Shown here: positions 21,400-31,036 of the stretch, one piece after another | Layout: every line of letters begins with the position of its first letter | How positions within the stretch are numbered: the first letter of the stretch is position 1 | NCBI GenBank assembly: GCA_028688955.1 | Contig: JAQTXD010000007.1 | Span: 1-64,000, forward strand | DNA from: Desulfuromonadaceae bacterium | GTDB lineage: Bacteria; Desulfobacterota; Desulfuromonadia; Geobacterales; Pseudopelobacteraceae | Length of the DNA stretch: 64,000 nt | Direction: 5' to 3' | Translations under genes and position numbers: made by a program | Notes under the pieces: generated by a model | What the model saw: the letters and a program-made list of their open reading frames with translations, nothing else | Database searches by the model: none | Told to the model about the DNA's origin: nothing

Positions 21400-22206
21400 A
21401 TGTCCACCGAGACACCCGATATTCTGAAAAAAATCGTAGCGCACAAGCAGGAAGAAGTTGCATCTGCCAGGGCGGCTACATCTATTAACGAACTAAAGGC
21501 ACGTATTGCCGATCTGGAAGACCTGCCGCGTGGCTTCGAACGGCATCTGCGCGAGGCTGCGGCCACGGACTGGACCGCCATTATCGCCGAAGTCAAGAAG
21601 GGATCCCCGAGTAAGGGGATCATTCGTGATGACTTTGACCCGCTGGAAATCGCCGATATTTACCAGACTAACGGCGCAACCTGCCTGTCAGTGTTGACTG
21701 ACGAGCATTTTTTTCTCGGACATTTGCGTTTTCTGGCCCAGATCAGAGAAACGGTGTCCCTGCCGCTGTTGCGCAAGGACTTTATCTGCGACCCGTACCA
21801 GATTTATGAGGCCCGTGCCGCCGGGGCAGACGCGATATTGCTGATTGCTTCCATGCTTAATCTGGATCAACTGAGAGAATTTCACACTGTTGCACGAGAA
21901 ATTCAACTGGATGTCCTGCTGGAGGTTCATGATGAGAAGGAAATGGAAACGGCCCTCATGACGGACTGCACCATGATCGGCGTAAACAACCGAAACCTGA
22001 GGACCTTTACAACTGATCTCGGCACGACTGCCCGACTGGCACGTATGACGCCATCAAATGTGCTGTTGGTGACTGAAAGCGGTATAAACAGCCGAGATGA
22101 TATCAACCGCCTTGCACGTGACGGTGCCCAGGCGTATCTGATTGGCGAGTCCATGATGCGGGAAGAGGATATCGGAAGGAAACTTCGTGAATTGCTAAAC
22201 AACTGA
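21400..22206 (+). CDS. trpC: Indole-3-glycerol phosphate synthase
   Basis: TIM-barrel enzyme closing the indole ring in tryptophan synthesis, 268 residues, stand-alone (not fused to TrpF). Motifs: IIAEVKKGSPSKGII, LSVLTDEHFFLG, LLRKDFICDPYQIYEARAAGADAILLI and IGVNNRNLRTF, ending with VTESGINSRDDI and a phosphate-binding YLIGESMM. It forms a trpDC pair. Confidence 0.96.
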   Translation: MSTETPDILKKIVAHKQEEVASARAATSINELKARIADLEDLPRGFERHLREAAATDWTAIIAEVKKGSPSKGIIRDDFDPLEIADIYQTNGATCLSVLTDEHFFLGHLRFLAQIRETVSLPLLRKDFICDPYQIYEARAAGADAILLIASMLNLDQLREFHTVAREIQLDVLLEVHDEKEMETALMTDCTMIGVNNRNLRTFTTDLGTTARLARMTPSNVLLVTESGINSRDDINRLARDGAQAYLIGESMMREEDIGRKLRELLNN

Positions 22207-22212
22207 TTGACA

Positions 22213-22242
22213 GGAAAGCGGGCCAGGCAACGCCCGCTTTCC
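22213..22242. terminator. Hairpin between convergent trpC and ctpA
   Basis: A perfect 11-bp stem GGAAAGCGGGC / GCCCGCTTTCC with an eight-base loop. It lies between convergent genes and could stop both, although the T-tracts are offset. Confidence 0.6.
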
Positions 22243-22255
22243 ATCTCTGTATTTT

Positions 22256-23602
22256 TTAAAACCCTTTTTCCTTCAAGACGCTGATGGACTGCAGCAACTC
22301 AACCGCCCTACGCAGCTGATAATCTTTTTGGAGATCCGAACTACTGTCCTTAGTAGCACCACCATGGGGTGATGCCTGTTTCTGCGGTTGCGGGAGCTCC
22401 TCTTTACCGTCTGACGCGAGACTTTTTTCCAGATCTTTTTCCTTAAGCTCCATCCCCTTAACTTTTACCGGAAGCGGTATAACATTCGGCACATCCACAT
22501 CAGGAACGATTCCTTTGGCCTGAATCGAACGCCCACTTGGGGTGTAGTAGCGCGCCGTAGTCAGCTTAAGTGCCGCGTTACCCTTCATTGGAAAAATTGA
22601 TTGGACCGATCCTTTGCCGAAACTCTGTGTCCCCATGATTATGGCACGCTTGTGATCCTGCAGGGCACCGGCGACAATTTCCGAAGCACTGGCACTGCCT
22701 CCGTTGATAAGAACGATGATAGGGTAACGTGGTTCTTTGCTTCCCAATGTCGCATTATAGACATGATTTGATTCGGGGGCTCGCCCCTTGATGCTGACTA
22801 TTGCAGTATTGCCGATGTCATCACCAATAAAGCAATTTACAACTTCTACGCATGAGTTTACCAGGCCACCCGGATTATAGCGCAAATCAAGAATCAGCCC
22901 CTTCATTACCCCACCTGATTTCTCATGCAGTTCTTTCAACGCCTCTTTAAACTCGCTCCCGGTACGTTCCTGGAATTGCGATATCCGAATAAGCCCATAC
23001 CCGGATTCAAGAAGTTTCGGCTTCAAACTTTTTATTTTTATGGTGTCACGTACAAGGTTAAATACAAGCGGCTTGGCATTTTCGGCACGCACAATCGTCA
23101 ACGTCACCGGCGTTCCCTTCTCTCCCCGCATCAACTTGACAGCCGCCGTAATATTCATGCCGTCAGTGGATCTACCGTCTATTTTCCAGATATGATCGTT
23201 TGCCTGAATTCCTGCACGTGATGCCGGCGTATCGTCTATAGGGGCAATTACCGTCAATCTTTTTTCTTTCATACCGAGCTCGATGCCGATACCTCCAAAA
23301 GCTCCCGACATCTGTATTTCCATCTCATGATACGGTTCAGGAGGGAGATAGGCGCTATGCGGATCAAGCGTTGCAAGCATGCCGTCAACCATTTTCAGCA
23401 CCAGTTTTTTTGAATCCGGCTTTTCGACATAATGCTCAAGAACTGCTGCATACGACTCTCGCAAAAGTTTAAGAGATTGTGCGTCAGAAGTTGACCGGCG
23501 AACAGATACGCGGTTGTTGAACAGAACCGCACTGCAGATAAATGCCAGAACAACAAAGAACAACACCACCTTTAACGTACGTTTCTTTTTTTCAGGCACC
23601 AT
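22256..23602 (-). CDS. ctpA: S41 family carboxy-terminal processing protease
   Basis: A periplasmic tail-specific protease, 448 residues. An N-terminal membrane anchor (about 10-30) is followed by a PDZ domain (about 95-180: GAFGGIGIELGMKEK, PASRAGIQANDHI) and the S41 core. The Ser/Lys pair is in NGGSASASEIVAGAL and GTQSFGKGSVQ. A charged linker and a short C-terminal helix close it. It starts five bases after the ntrX-like gene, so it belongs to the ntrY-ntrX-ctpA operon. Envelope-stress control of the protease is an inference from this position. Confidence 0.93.
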   Translation of the reverse strand: MVPEKKKRTLKVVLFFVVLAFICSAVLFNNRVSVRRSTSDAQSLKLLRESYAAVLEHYVEKPDSKKLVLKMVDGMLATLDPHSAYLPPEPYHEMEIQMSGAFGGIGIELGMKEKRLTVIAPIDDTPASRAGIQANDHIWKIDGRSTDGMNITAAVKLMRGEKGTPVTLTIVRAENAKPLVFNLVRDTIKIKSLKPKLLESGYGLIRISQFQERTGSEFKEALKELHEKSGGVMKGLILDLRYNPGGLVNSCVEVVNCFIGDDIGNTAIVSIKGRAPESNHVYNATLGSKEPRYPIIVLINGGSASASEIVAGALQDHKRAIIMGTQSFGKGSVQSIFPMKGNAALKLTTARYYTPSGRSIQAKGIVPDVDVPNVIPLPVKVKGMELKEKDLEKSLASDGKEELPQPQKQASPHGGATKDSSSDLQKDYQLRRAVELLQSISVLKEKGF

Positions 23603-23607
23603 GCAGG

Positions 23608-24981
23608 TTATCTCCGGACATCAATTCCATAATTTTTTATTTTACGATGCAGGTTACTCCGCTCAAGTTCTATCAACTCAGCGGTTCGGGAAATATTCCA
23701 ATCATTTTCCTCAAGCTTTTGAATAATAAACTCCCGCTCGAAATCCTCCCTGGCATCGCGTAACGCCGAGCGGGAAAGCGCCCCCTCAAGATGGTCTGTA
23801 TGCACTAACGGGGATGACGTTTCACCAAAGAAGTCAGGCAGATCATCCGCGGTGATCACCCGTTCGGGTACCATGATCAGCATCCGCTCCACTATATTGC
23901 GTAGCTCGCGAAGATTGCCCGGCCACGAATAGTGTAGAAATTTACTGATGGCTTCCGGCTGAAACACTTTTGCCTCCCCCCCCTCCCTGCGGTAGAACAG
24001 CGAGACAAAATGCTGAACAAGTGATCCGATGTCCTCCAGTCGCTCGCGGAGAGCCGGGGCACGAAACGAAACCGTACTCAATAAATAAAACAGATCAGAA
24101 CTGAATCTTCCCGAGGCCATATCCTGTTCAAGGGATCTCGTAGTAGCAGCAATAATGCGAATATCAGACGACAGACGACGAATTCCCCCGACACGCTCAA
24201 AGCGTCCATCCTGTATATAGCGAAGGATCTTAACCTGCGTGCCGAGCGGCAGTTCACCAATTTCATCCAGAAACAGCGTACCGCCATCAGCCTGGTCAAA
24301 GCGTCCTTTCTTTTGAGACGTTGCGCCGGCAAAGGCACCTTTTTCATAACCGAAGAGTTCACTTTCGATTAACTCCTCCGGGATGGCAGAGCAGTTAACC
24401 GCAACAAATGGGTGCTCACGGCGTGGACTGTGACAGTGAAGAGAGCACGCTATCAGATTCTTCCCGGAGCCGTTCTCACCACTGATCAGTGCAGGCATCG
24501 AGGTAGCTGCAGCACGTTGAATCTGCTCCCGCACGGCACAGATCACAGCTGATTCACCGACAATTTCAGCTTCAGCAGATACAGAACGCTTTAGTTCTGC
24601 ATTCTGTGCCAGCAAATCCTGTAAAAGCAGCGCATTAGCAACACTCAGCAGCACTTTTTCGAGCGAAAGCGGCTTTTCAATAAAATCATATGCGCCAAGC
24701 TTCGTTGCACGAACCGCTGTCTCAATGGTTCCATGTCCCGAAATCATAATGACGGTAACCTGAGGAAACTGTAATTTGAGTCGTTCAAGAGTCTCCAGCC
24801 CATCCATACCCGGCATCCAGATATCAAGAAGAATCAGGTCAGGCAGTTCCTGACGGGCAGTTTCTATACCTTCAGCACCACTCTCTGCACTGAGTACCTG
24901 ATAGCCTTCATCCTCAAGAATACCGGTAAGCGAAATCCTGATATCCTTTTCATCATCTATGATCAAAATCGTGTGCTTCAT
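23608..24981 (-). CDS. NtrX-like response regulator with degenerate sigma54-activator domain
   Basis: NtrC-family architecture, 457 residues: receiver (1-120: IIDDEKDIRISL, LILLDIWMPGMDG, lysine in FIEKPL), AAA+ domain (about 140-370), and Fis-type HTH (WNISRTAELIELERSNLHRKI). Walker A (GENGSGKN) and Walker B (GGTLFLDEIGELP) look intact. However, the sigma54 contact loop GAFTGA reads GAFAGA, and the arginine-finger region, usually FREDLYYRL, reads FSSDLFYLL, so both arginines are missing. It may not activate sigma54 in the standard way. It lies 27 bases after its kinase gene and five before ctpA. Confidence 0.9.
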   Translation of the reverse strand: MKHTILIIDDEKDIRISLTGILEDEGYQVLSAESGAEGIETARQELPDLILLDIWMPGMDGLETLERLKLQFPQVTVIMISGHGTIETAVRATKLGAYDFIEKPLSLEKVLLSVANALLLQDLLAQNAELKRSVSAEAEIVGESAVICAVREQIQRAAATSMPALISGENGSGKNLIACSLHCHSPRREHPFVAVNCSAIPEELIESELFGYEKGAFAGATSQKKGRFDQADGGTLFLDEIGELPLGTQVKILRYIQDGRFERVGGIRRLSSDIRIIAATTRSLEQDMASGRFSSDLFYLLSTVSFRAPALRERLEDIGSLVQHFVSLFYRREGGEAKVFQPEAISKFLHYSWPGNLRELRNIVERMLIMVPERVITADDLPDFFGETSSPLVHTDHLEGALSRSALRDAREDFEREFIIQKLEENDWNISRTAELIELERSNLHRKIKNYGIDVRR

Positions 24982-25008
24982 ACAAACTCCTTACTGGAAT
25001 CCACTTAG

Positions 25009-27225
25009 TTATCCGGCAGGCAACTCGACCACAAAAACAGCTCCATGGGGAATGTTGTCGCGGATGCGCACAAACCCTCCATGATCCGTAACAATACTGC
25101 TTACTATGGCCAACCCGAGCCCCGTACCGTTCTTTTTAGTGGAGAAATATGGTTCAAACAGACGTGGCTTGTCAGCCGGCAAAATCCCGGGGCCATCATC
25201 TCCAATGCTGATGGTCGCCATTTTCAGCACATCATCAAAAAGAGTCGTCAGGGTAACGGTGCCATGTTCCGACATTGCAGCGACAGCATTTTCGAGAATA
25301 TTGATCAACACGCGTTTAATCTGATTGCGATCAATCATCAATACAGGCATCCGGGCATCCAAATTGACATTGAATTGCACCTTTCGGTGTGCTTCCTGAT
25401 ACAGGGTCAATGACTCACGAATCAATTCGTTCATATCATTTGGTTCAGGTTGAATGGCTGGCATCCGGGCAAAATTTGAAAATTCGTTAACCAGATTTTT
25501 CAGGTCATCAACGGATTTAATAATCATTTCAGTACATTCGTCAAAAACCTTCTCATCGTCACTAAAGCGTGAGAGATAGCGTTTTCTAAGACGTTGGGCA
25601 GAAAGCTGAATCGGAGTAAGCGGATTTTTTATCTCATGGGCAATCCTGCGCGCAACTTCACGCCAGGCCGCCATGCGTTGTGCCCGCATCATCTGCGTCA
25701 AATCATCAAGCACGGCAACCATACCCAATATTTCTCCATTTCCTGCATGCAGGAGCGTCAAATGGAGCTGCAGAGCGATACGTGACCCACGTAAATCGAG
25801 AAAGACCTGTTTACTGAGCGTTCCGTGTTTGGACTGCAACAGTTCCCGAATGGAGTCAGTGGCAATATCAAGGTGCTTATCGATGATTACGTCGCGATAA
25901 TTTTTCCCGATAACCTGAGAAGCGGACAAGCCAAGTAAACGCTCTGCAGAAGTGTTGATCGTCCGCAACATTCCCTCACTATCAATTGAGATTACTCCGG
26001 CAGCAATATTGCGCAGAACAATCTCCATATATTGCTGACGCCTCTCAATTTCCTGATTACTGCGAAGAAGTTCGAGATTTGAAATATTCAGCGCGTTCTG
26101 TTTGGTCCGTAAATCATCCGTCATTCGATTGAATGACTGGACCAGCATGCCGATCTCATCAACAGAGTAGGAATCAATCCGCACGTCCAGGTTGCCTCCT
26201 GCTACTGCACGCGTTGCGTCAACCAGTTCCTGAATGGGCTTGGTCATGCTGTTAGCCAGATATACTCCCATCCAATATGCAAAGAAAACTATTACCATGG
26301 CTATTAAAAACAGCGTAATGATATACCCGGTTCTGATCGGATTCTTGAGTATTTTAAGCTGACGAAATTCGTGGTACGACGAAGTAATTTCCTTCATTTT
26401 ATTTACCAGCGAATACGGCACATAATAATTGACAACAACAACTCCAACAACATCGGATTCATTCCAGGTAGACCGGATCGGTACGATGCCCCGAATCAGA
26501 TCCGCCTTTCCGGCCTGATTTACTCTGGTTAACTCCTCACCCGCAAGTCCTCGTTTGATGTCTTCCGAAGATGGGTCGGTAAACTCCCCTTTCGGCACCG
26601 CCGGATTTGAAGCTCGCACCAATTCTTCCCGCTGTGCAGAATACACCTCGACCACACCAAGATTATATTCACTCTGTTTCTGGTGAATAAGCTGCTTGAG
26701 AAGAGGGAGATTATCCTCGTTCAGCAGCTTTTGATCCCGTATGAAATGACTGATCTGTTTGCCGTAATACAGTGAGTTTGATGCAGAACTTTTGTAATAG
26801 GTCTGTGCTACTTCCAGCGATTCGCTCAACGATCGTTCAACCTGAGTGTTGAACCAGTTGTGCACGGTATTGTTGATAAAACCGGCTGCGGCAAAAAAGA
26901 GCAGAAGCGTCGGGACCAAAGAAAGGGCCACGAAAGAGAGGACCAATTTTGTGCGTAGTTTTTTAGCAAAGGGATTTGAACGGCTCTCGACAAGCAATTT
27001 TACAACGTTGCGACTTACCAGATACACCAGCAGAATGACAAGCAGGATGACAACATTGATGACGGCAAACACAGCAATGTTGCTTCCGAGTTTCGCTCCG
27101 ACGCTCAACTGGGTCAAACTTATTTCGGCTCTGGTCAGGATAACAATCGATATAATTGCTATGATGATAACGACCGCTTCTCGATATCTCTTTTTCCGTT
27201 CATCAGTCGAAACAGTGATATTCAT
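25009..27225 (-). CDS. NtrY-like sensor histidine kinase
   Basis: A membrane kinase of 738 residues with NtrY architecture. Three N-terminal membrane segments (about 17-110) are followed by a periplasmic region of about 180 residues and a fourth segment near 310 (FLIAMVIVFFAYWMGVYL). HAMP (about 330-380) and PAS (about 395-510) come next. The HisKA has the phosphorylated histidine in RRIAHEIKNPLTPIQLSAQR, and HATPase_c has NILENAVAAMSEHG, DDGPGIL and GTGLGLAIV. First gene of the kinase-regulator-ctpA operon. The signal is unknown; despite the name, nothing nearby points to nitrogen. Confidence 0.93.
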   Translation of the reverse strand: MNITVSTDERKKRYREAVVIIIAIISIVILTRAEISLTQLSVGAKLGSNIAVFAVINVVILLVILLVYLVSRNVVKLLVESRSNPFAKKLRTKLVLSFVALSLVPTLLLFFAAAGFINNTVHNWFNTQVERSLSESLEVAQTYYKSSASNSLYYGKQISHFIRDQKLLNEDNLPLLKQLIHQKQSEYNLGVVEVYSAQREELVRASNPAVPKGEFTDPSSEDIKRGLAGEELTRVNQAGKADLIRGIVPIRSTWNESDVVGVVVVNYYVPYSLVNKMKEITSSYHEFRQLKILKNPIRTGYIITLFLIAMVIVFFAYWMGVYLANSMTKPIQELVDATRAVAGGNLDVRIDSYSVDEIGMLVQSFNRMTDDLRTKQNALNISNLELLRSNQEIERRQQYMEIVLRNIAAGVISIDSEGMLRTINTSAERLLGLSASQVIGKNYRDVIIDKHLDIATDSIRELLQSKHGTLSKQVFLDLRGSRIALQLHLTLLHAGNGEILGMVAVLDDLTQMMRAQRMAAWREVARRIAHEIKNPLTPIQLSAQRLRKRYLSRFSDDEKVFDECTEMIIKSVDDLKNLVNEFSNFARMPAIQPEPNDMNELIRESLTLYQEAHRKVQFNVNLDARMPVLMIDRNQIKRVLINILENAVAAMSEHGTVTLTTLFDDVLKMATISIGDDGPGILPADKPRLFEPYFSTKKNGTGLGLAIVSSIVTDHGGFVRIRDNIPHGAVFVVELPAG

Positions 27226-27375
27226 TCAATCGAAACCCTTTCCCTTAGTAAGGCGGCGATTTTAGCACAGATATAATTTACTTTAAAACGTATTGTTGCA
27301 ATTTTGCATCAATTGCTGATTGAAGATAAATATGATACTGTCCGCACCGGACTGGACTTCAACGGAGTTTTCACT

Positions 27376-27822
27376 ATGCGCATTCAGGACACATCTTCAC
27401 TGCGGGATCTCGATAAAAAAGCAAAAAGCTCATCTTCAATAAAAAAGGTAATGAATTCCTTCTTTGCTGATGAGTTAAATCACCGTGAGGAGACCGTTGC
27501 AACGTATCAAGATGATGTTGAGACACTCCGAGCTGAAATTGAAAAAGCAGGGACGTTGCTGACCACTGCGCCAACATTGACCAACTTCAAACAGTTTCGT
27601 AGTCTGCTCAGCACCCTCGCTAAAAAGGTAAATGCAGAAGCGTACCGTCTTGATAAGTTTGGTGGAACCCCGCAAAATCCGCGTTATTACGAAACGATAA
27701 CGATAATCGATCGCGAGGCCGATGCCCTCTACAACCTCATTGTCAAAGAGAACCGCGACAGCATGGCTATTACGGCAAAGGTTATCGGTATCAAGGGGTT
27801 AGTAGTAGACCTGGTAACGTGA
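27376..27822 (+). CDS. YaaR family (DUF327) protein
   Basis: A helical 148-residue protein of the YaaR/DUF327 family. Recognisable segments are FADELNHREETVATYQDDVE, LTNFKQFRSLLSTLAKKVNAE and ITIIDREADALYNLIV. The function of the family is not known. The ORF track adds 24 residues; GGAG lies nine bases before the ATG at 27376 (MRIQDTSS), which matches family starts. The next gene begins about 50 bases on, probably in one transcript with the TPR and TatD genes. Confidence 0.85.
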   Translation: MRIQDTSSLRDLDKKAKSSSSIKKVMNSFFADELNHREETVATYQDDVETLRAEIEKAGTLLTTAPTLTNFKQFRSLLSTLAKKVNAEAYRLDKFGGTPQNPRYYETITIIDREADALYNLIVKENRDSMAITAKVIGIKGLVVDLVT

Positions 27823-27872
27823 GACGAGCAAACATGAACATACATCGCCTGTTAGAATACGAGGAGCCAATC

Positions 27873-28673
27873 ATGAGTAATGCAGAATTAGATGCCACGG
27901 TACAAAAAGGACTTGATCTTCTCGATCAGGGTGAAGTTACACAGGCAATAGCTGTATTTGAATCTTATTGCAATAGCAATAAGACGTTACCGGACAGCTG
28001 GTTTTATCTCGGCGATGCTCTTGCTGAAGACGGCCGTCTGGATGACGCTATCTCCCGCTATCGTGAAGGACTCAAGCTGGCTCCGGATGATGCTGATGCC
28101 CTGACAACGCTGGGAGACATGCTCCTTGAAGCTGGAAACCACAAGGAATCGCTTGTTTGCTATAAAAAAGTCCTCGCTATAGACCCAAAAGACGCTGATG
28201 CTCTCGTAAGCATCGGCCTGGTTTACAATAGCCAGGATCGCACGGATGAAGCTATCAGCGCATTTAACCAGGCACTCGAACTGGAACCTGATAACGTTTT
28301 CGCACTCAACGCCCTCGGAGATTCGCTGTATGGTCAGGGAGATGTTGATGGAGCTGTCGCCGCATTCACCAGAGGTGTAGAGATCGACCCGGCAGATCCG
28401 GCCGCCCACTTCAATCTGGGTGAGCTGTACTATGATCTGGACGAACTGGAAGAGGCTGAAGATGCCTGCCTTGAAGCAATCCGGTGTGATCCCTCCTACA
28501 GCATGGCGTATCTGACACTGGGCGGAATCTGTATGGACCAGGATCGTACTACCGATGCGATTGCCCATTTTGAAAAATATCTTGCATATGAAAAATCAAG
28601 TCAGGCAGCAGACATGATCGCCGAGGTAAAAGCGGTTATCGAAGGTCTCAAAGAAGAGGCAAAGGGGCAGTAA
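27873..28673 (+). CDS. TPR-repeat protein
   Basis: A cytoplasmic tetratricopeptide protein of about 266 residues. About six repeats fill it, for example DSWFYLGDALAEDGRLDDAI, DALTTLGDMLLEAGNHKES and AAHFNLGELYYDLDELEEAE. There is no signal peptide or enzyme domain. It is acidic. The ORF track starts 18 codons earlier, but GAGGAG sits six bases before the ATG at 27873 (MSNAELDATV). Its stop overlaps the TatD-fusion start in TAATG, so the two are translationally coupled. Confidence 0.88.
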   Translation: MSNAELDATVQKGLDLLDQGEVTQAIAVFESYCNSNKTLPDSWFYLGDALAEDGRLDDAISRYREGLKLAPDDADALTTLGDMLLEAGNHKESLVCYKKVLAIDPKDADALVSIGLVYNSQDRTDEAISAFNQALELEPDNVFALNALGDSLYGQGDVDGAVAAFTRGVEIDPADPAAHFNLGELYYDLDELEEAEDACLEAIRCDPSYSMAYLTLGGICMDQDRTTDAIAHFEKYLAYEKSSQAADMIAEVKAVIEGLKEEAKGQ

Positions 28674-30058
28674 TGTCGCATCACAAACCTGTTCTGATCG
28701 ACTCCCACGCGCATATTTACTATCGGGATTTTGCCGCCGACTTTGACGACATGCTCTCACGTGCCGAGGATGCCGGAGTTTCCGCCATTGTAGTCGTTGG
28801 TACCGACCTCGAATCAAGTCGTGAATCAGTTGAACTCGCTGAAAAATATCCGCAATTGTACGCCGCCGTTGGAATTCACCCCCATGACGCCGGCCGGGTT
28901 ACCGAAGGGTGCTACGACATCATTCGTGATCTTGCGCTGTCAAGCAGCAAGGTTGTCGCCATCGGTGAAATAGGACTTGATTTCTACCGGGATAGATCCC
29001 CGCGTGATCTCCAGGAACTGGTTTTTCGTCGTCTCCTCCAGATTGCAGACACTTTGAGCAAACCGGTCATTATCCATGATCGTGATGCTCATGACCGTGT
29101 CATGAGCATTCTGCGGGAAGAAAATATACGCAGGGGAGTACTGCACTGTTTCTCCGGAGACGCAGCCATGGCTGCGGAGGCAGCCGCTCTCGGATTCTAT
29201 ATTTCTATACCGGGGACAATCACCTACCCTGGCAACCACAGCCTGCGGGAAGTTGTAAGATCTGTCAGTATCGATCGCATGCTCGTGGAAACTGACTGTC
29301 CCTACCTTCCCCCGGTACCCCATCGTGGCAAGCGAAATGAGCCGGCATATGTACGCATTGCGGCAGAAAAGCTTGCCGAAGTAAAAGGGCTGACACTTGA
29401 AGATGTTGCCCGCATCACCACAAAAAATGCCGGGGACCTGTTCGGCATTACGCTGTGGGATCAATCAGAAAAAATTGCCTATCGAATCCGCAATTCACTG
29501 TATTTGAACATCACCAATCGCTGCTCAAACCGCTGTACTTTTTGCCCGAAATTTGATGATTTCACCGTAAAGGGGCATAACCTGCTGCTGAACAGTGAAC
29601 CGACATTTGAAGAGGTAATGGCGGCCATCGGGCATCCTGAAGGCGTTGACGAAGTGGTATTCTGCGGCTTCGGTGAACCACTCATCCGTATTGATCTGGT
29701 AAAACGCGTAGCCGGAGAGCTTAAACGGCAGGGGTTCTACATCCGTATTAATACGGACGGCCAGGCAAACCGGGTACATAGTCGCAATATTCTGCCTGAA
29801 TTGGCCGGGGTGGTTGATTCAATTTCAGTCAGCCTGAACGCACCTGATGCCGAAACCTACAGCCGCCTCTGCAATACCCCTTTCGGGACAGATGGCTTTG
29901 ACAGTGTGTGTGATTTTTTACGGGCAGCATCTGCCTATATTCCGCAGGTAATAGCCAGCGCGGTTACCGTCCCGGGTGTAGATATTGACGCGTGCCGCAG
30001 GCTGGCAGCAACGCTCAATGCTGAATTTCGTGTACGGGAATATACTGAGGTCGGATAA
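28673..30058 (+). CDS. TatD-family hydrolase fused to a radical SAM domain
   Basis: A 461-residue fusion. The N-terminal half (about 1-262) is a TatD metal-dependent hydrolase/DNase with DSHAHIYY, the metal ligand glutamate in IGEIGLDFYRD, IIHDRDAHD, HCFSGD and VETDCPYLPP. The C-terminal half (about 270-461) is a radical SAM domain with the cluster motif NRCSNRCTFCPKFDDF and FCGFGEPLIR. It matches what I know as the TatD-associated radical SAM family, usually separate or linked genes; the joint substrate is unknown. It starts inside the stop of the TPR gene. Confidence 0.92.
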   Translation: MSHHKPVLIDSHAHIYYRDFAADFDDMLSRAEDAGVSAIVVVGTDLESSRESVELAEKYPQLYAAVGIHPHDAGRVTEGCYDIIRDLALSSSKVVAIGEIGLDFYRDRSPRDLQELVFRRLLQIADTLSKPVIIHDRDAHDRVMSILREENIRRGVLHCFSGDAAMAAEAAALGFYISIPGTITYPGNHSLREVVRSVSIDRMLVETDCPYLPPVPHRGKRNEPAYVRIAAEKLAEVKGLTLEDVARITTKNAGDLFGITLWDQSEKIAYRIRNSLYLNITNRCSNRCTFCPKFDDFTVKGHNLLLNSEPTFEEVMAAIGHPEGVDEVVFCGFGEPLIRIDLVKRVAGELKRQGFYIRINTDGQANRVHSRNILPELAGVVDSISVSLNAPDAETYSRLCNTPFGTDGFDSVCDFLRAASAYIPQVIASAVTVPGVDIDACRRLAATLNAEFRVREYTEVG

Positions 30059-30113
30059 ATTGAAAAAGTGTTGTCACGAAGTTCCTGAATTGCACTCCGA
30101 GAGGGTTAATCAC

Positions 30114-31031
30114 ATGTATTTTGACACGATACCACGATCATGGTCTTACCTGATTTTATTCATTCTGGTCGGGCAGTTTGGAATTTCCGTCGGCACGGCC
30201 TCAGCGACACCACCGGAGACAAGTATATCCGCATACGATATTCCAACCAGTGAGTTGAATAAGGTTAAGAAGAAAGTACCGGTAAAACGAACATCAAATG
30301 CATCAAAAAAGAAGAAAAAAAGTGAGAGTCCCGCTGCAAAATCATCAGACAGCGTCACGCCATCGGAGACATCTGGACAGGCACATACACCGTCCACCGT
30401 TTTGAACAGTGCCACCGTCACCGGGATATCTCCCGTTGCACCGGAACCGCTGTCGAAACCTGAAAACAACAGGATTGAGCAGACTCAACAAAGCAATGGT
30501 GCGGCTGCGAAACCAACTGACGCAGTCATGCCCCCTAAAACGACAGAACAGGCAACATCGTCCTCCGTTGGCGCAAACAGTGCCGCTGCTACCGTGGCAT
30601 CTCCCACGGCGTCGGAACCACCGTCAAAATCGGAAAACATCCTCATATACCATACACCGTACAGCTTTGTCGTGCCGGGCAAAGGAACCATCATTCATGC
30701 CGTCATCAGCAACAGGACTGACATTCAGCAAATTTACTGTCTGGTCCCCGCCACAGATGGCAAGACTCAAATCCAGGTTAAAATGGAAAAAGAGGCCGGT
30801 ACCCAGTTTACCTATTCAACCGTTATTCCCGGGTATTCGGCTGATAAATCACAACTTCGCTATACGATTGTTGTCGTGGACGTACTGGGCACGGTAACCC
30901 GCAGTCAGGAGTATGTAACACCCGTGACTGTCTCACCTGTTGTGCCAGGTTGGCAACTTGAAGGGTCAGGCAGAGCGACATTGATTACTGATCAGCAGGG
31001 CGACCAGAAAAATGGCCTGAAGAAGGAGTGA
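30114..31031 (+). CDS. Exported hypothetical protein with Thr/Pro/Ala-rich repeat
   Basis: I do not recognise this 305-residue protein. From the ATG at 30114 (GAGAGGG eight bases upstream) it has a membrane or signal segment, YLILFILVGQFGISVG. A basic Lys patch (KRTSNASKKKKK) is followed by a low-complexity region with two imperfect copies of a unit ending EPLSKPEN / EPPSKSEN. The last 120 residues (YSFVVPGKGTIIHAVISN...) look like a beta-sandwich, Ig-like domain. The track start lies 43 codons upstream inside the TatD gene and has no ribosome site. It ends six bases from the convergent Cache sensor gene. Confidence 0.7.
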   Translation: MYFDTIPRSWSYLILFILVGQFGISVGTASATPPETSISAYDIPTSELNKVKKKVPVKRTSNASKKKKKSESPAAKSSDSVTPSETSGQAHTPSTVLNSATVTGISPVAPEPLSKPENNRIEQTQQSNGAAAKPTDAVMPPKTTEQATSSSVGANSAAATVASPTASEPPSKSENILIYHTPYSFVVPGKGTIIHAVISNRTDIQQIYCLVPATDGKTQIQVKMEKEAGTQFTYSTVIPGYSADKSQLRYTIVVVDVLGTVTRSQEYVTPVTVSPVVPGWQLEGSGRATLITDQQGDQKNGLKKE

Positions 31032-31036
31032 CACTG

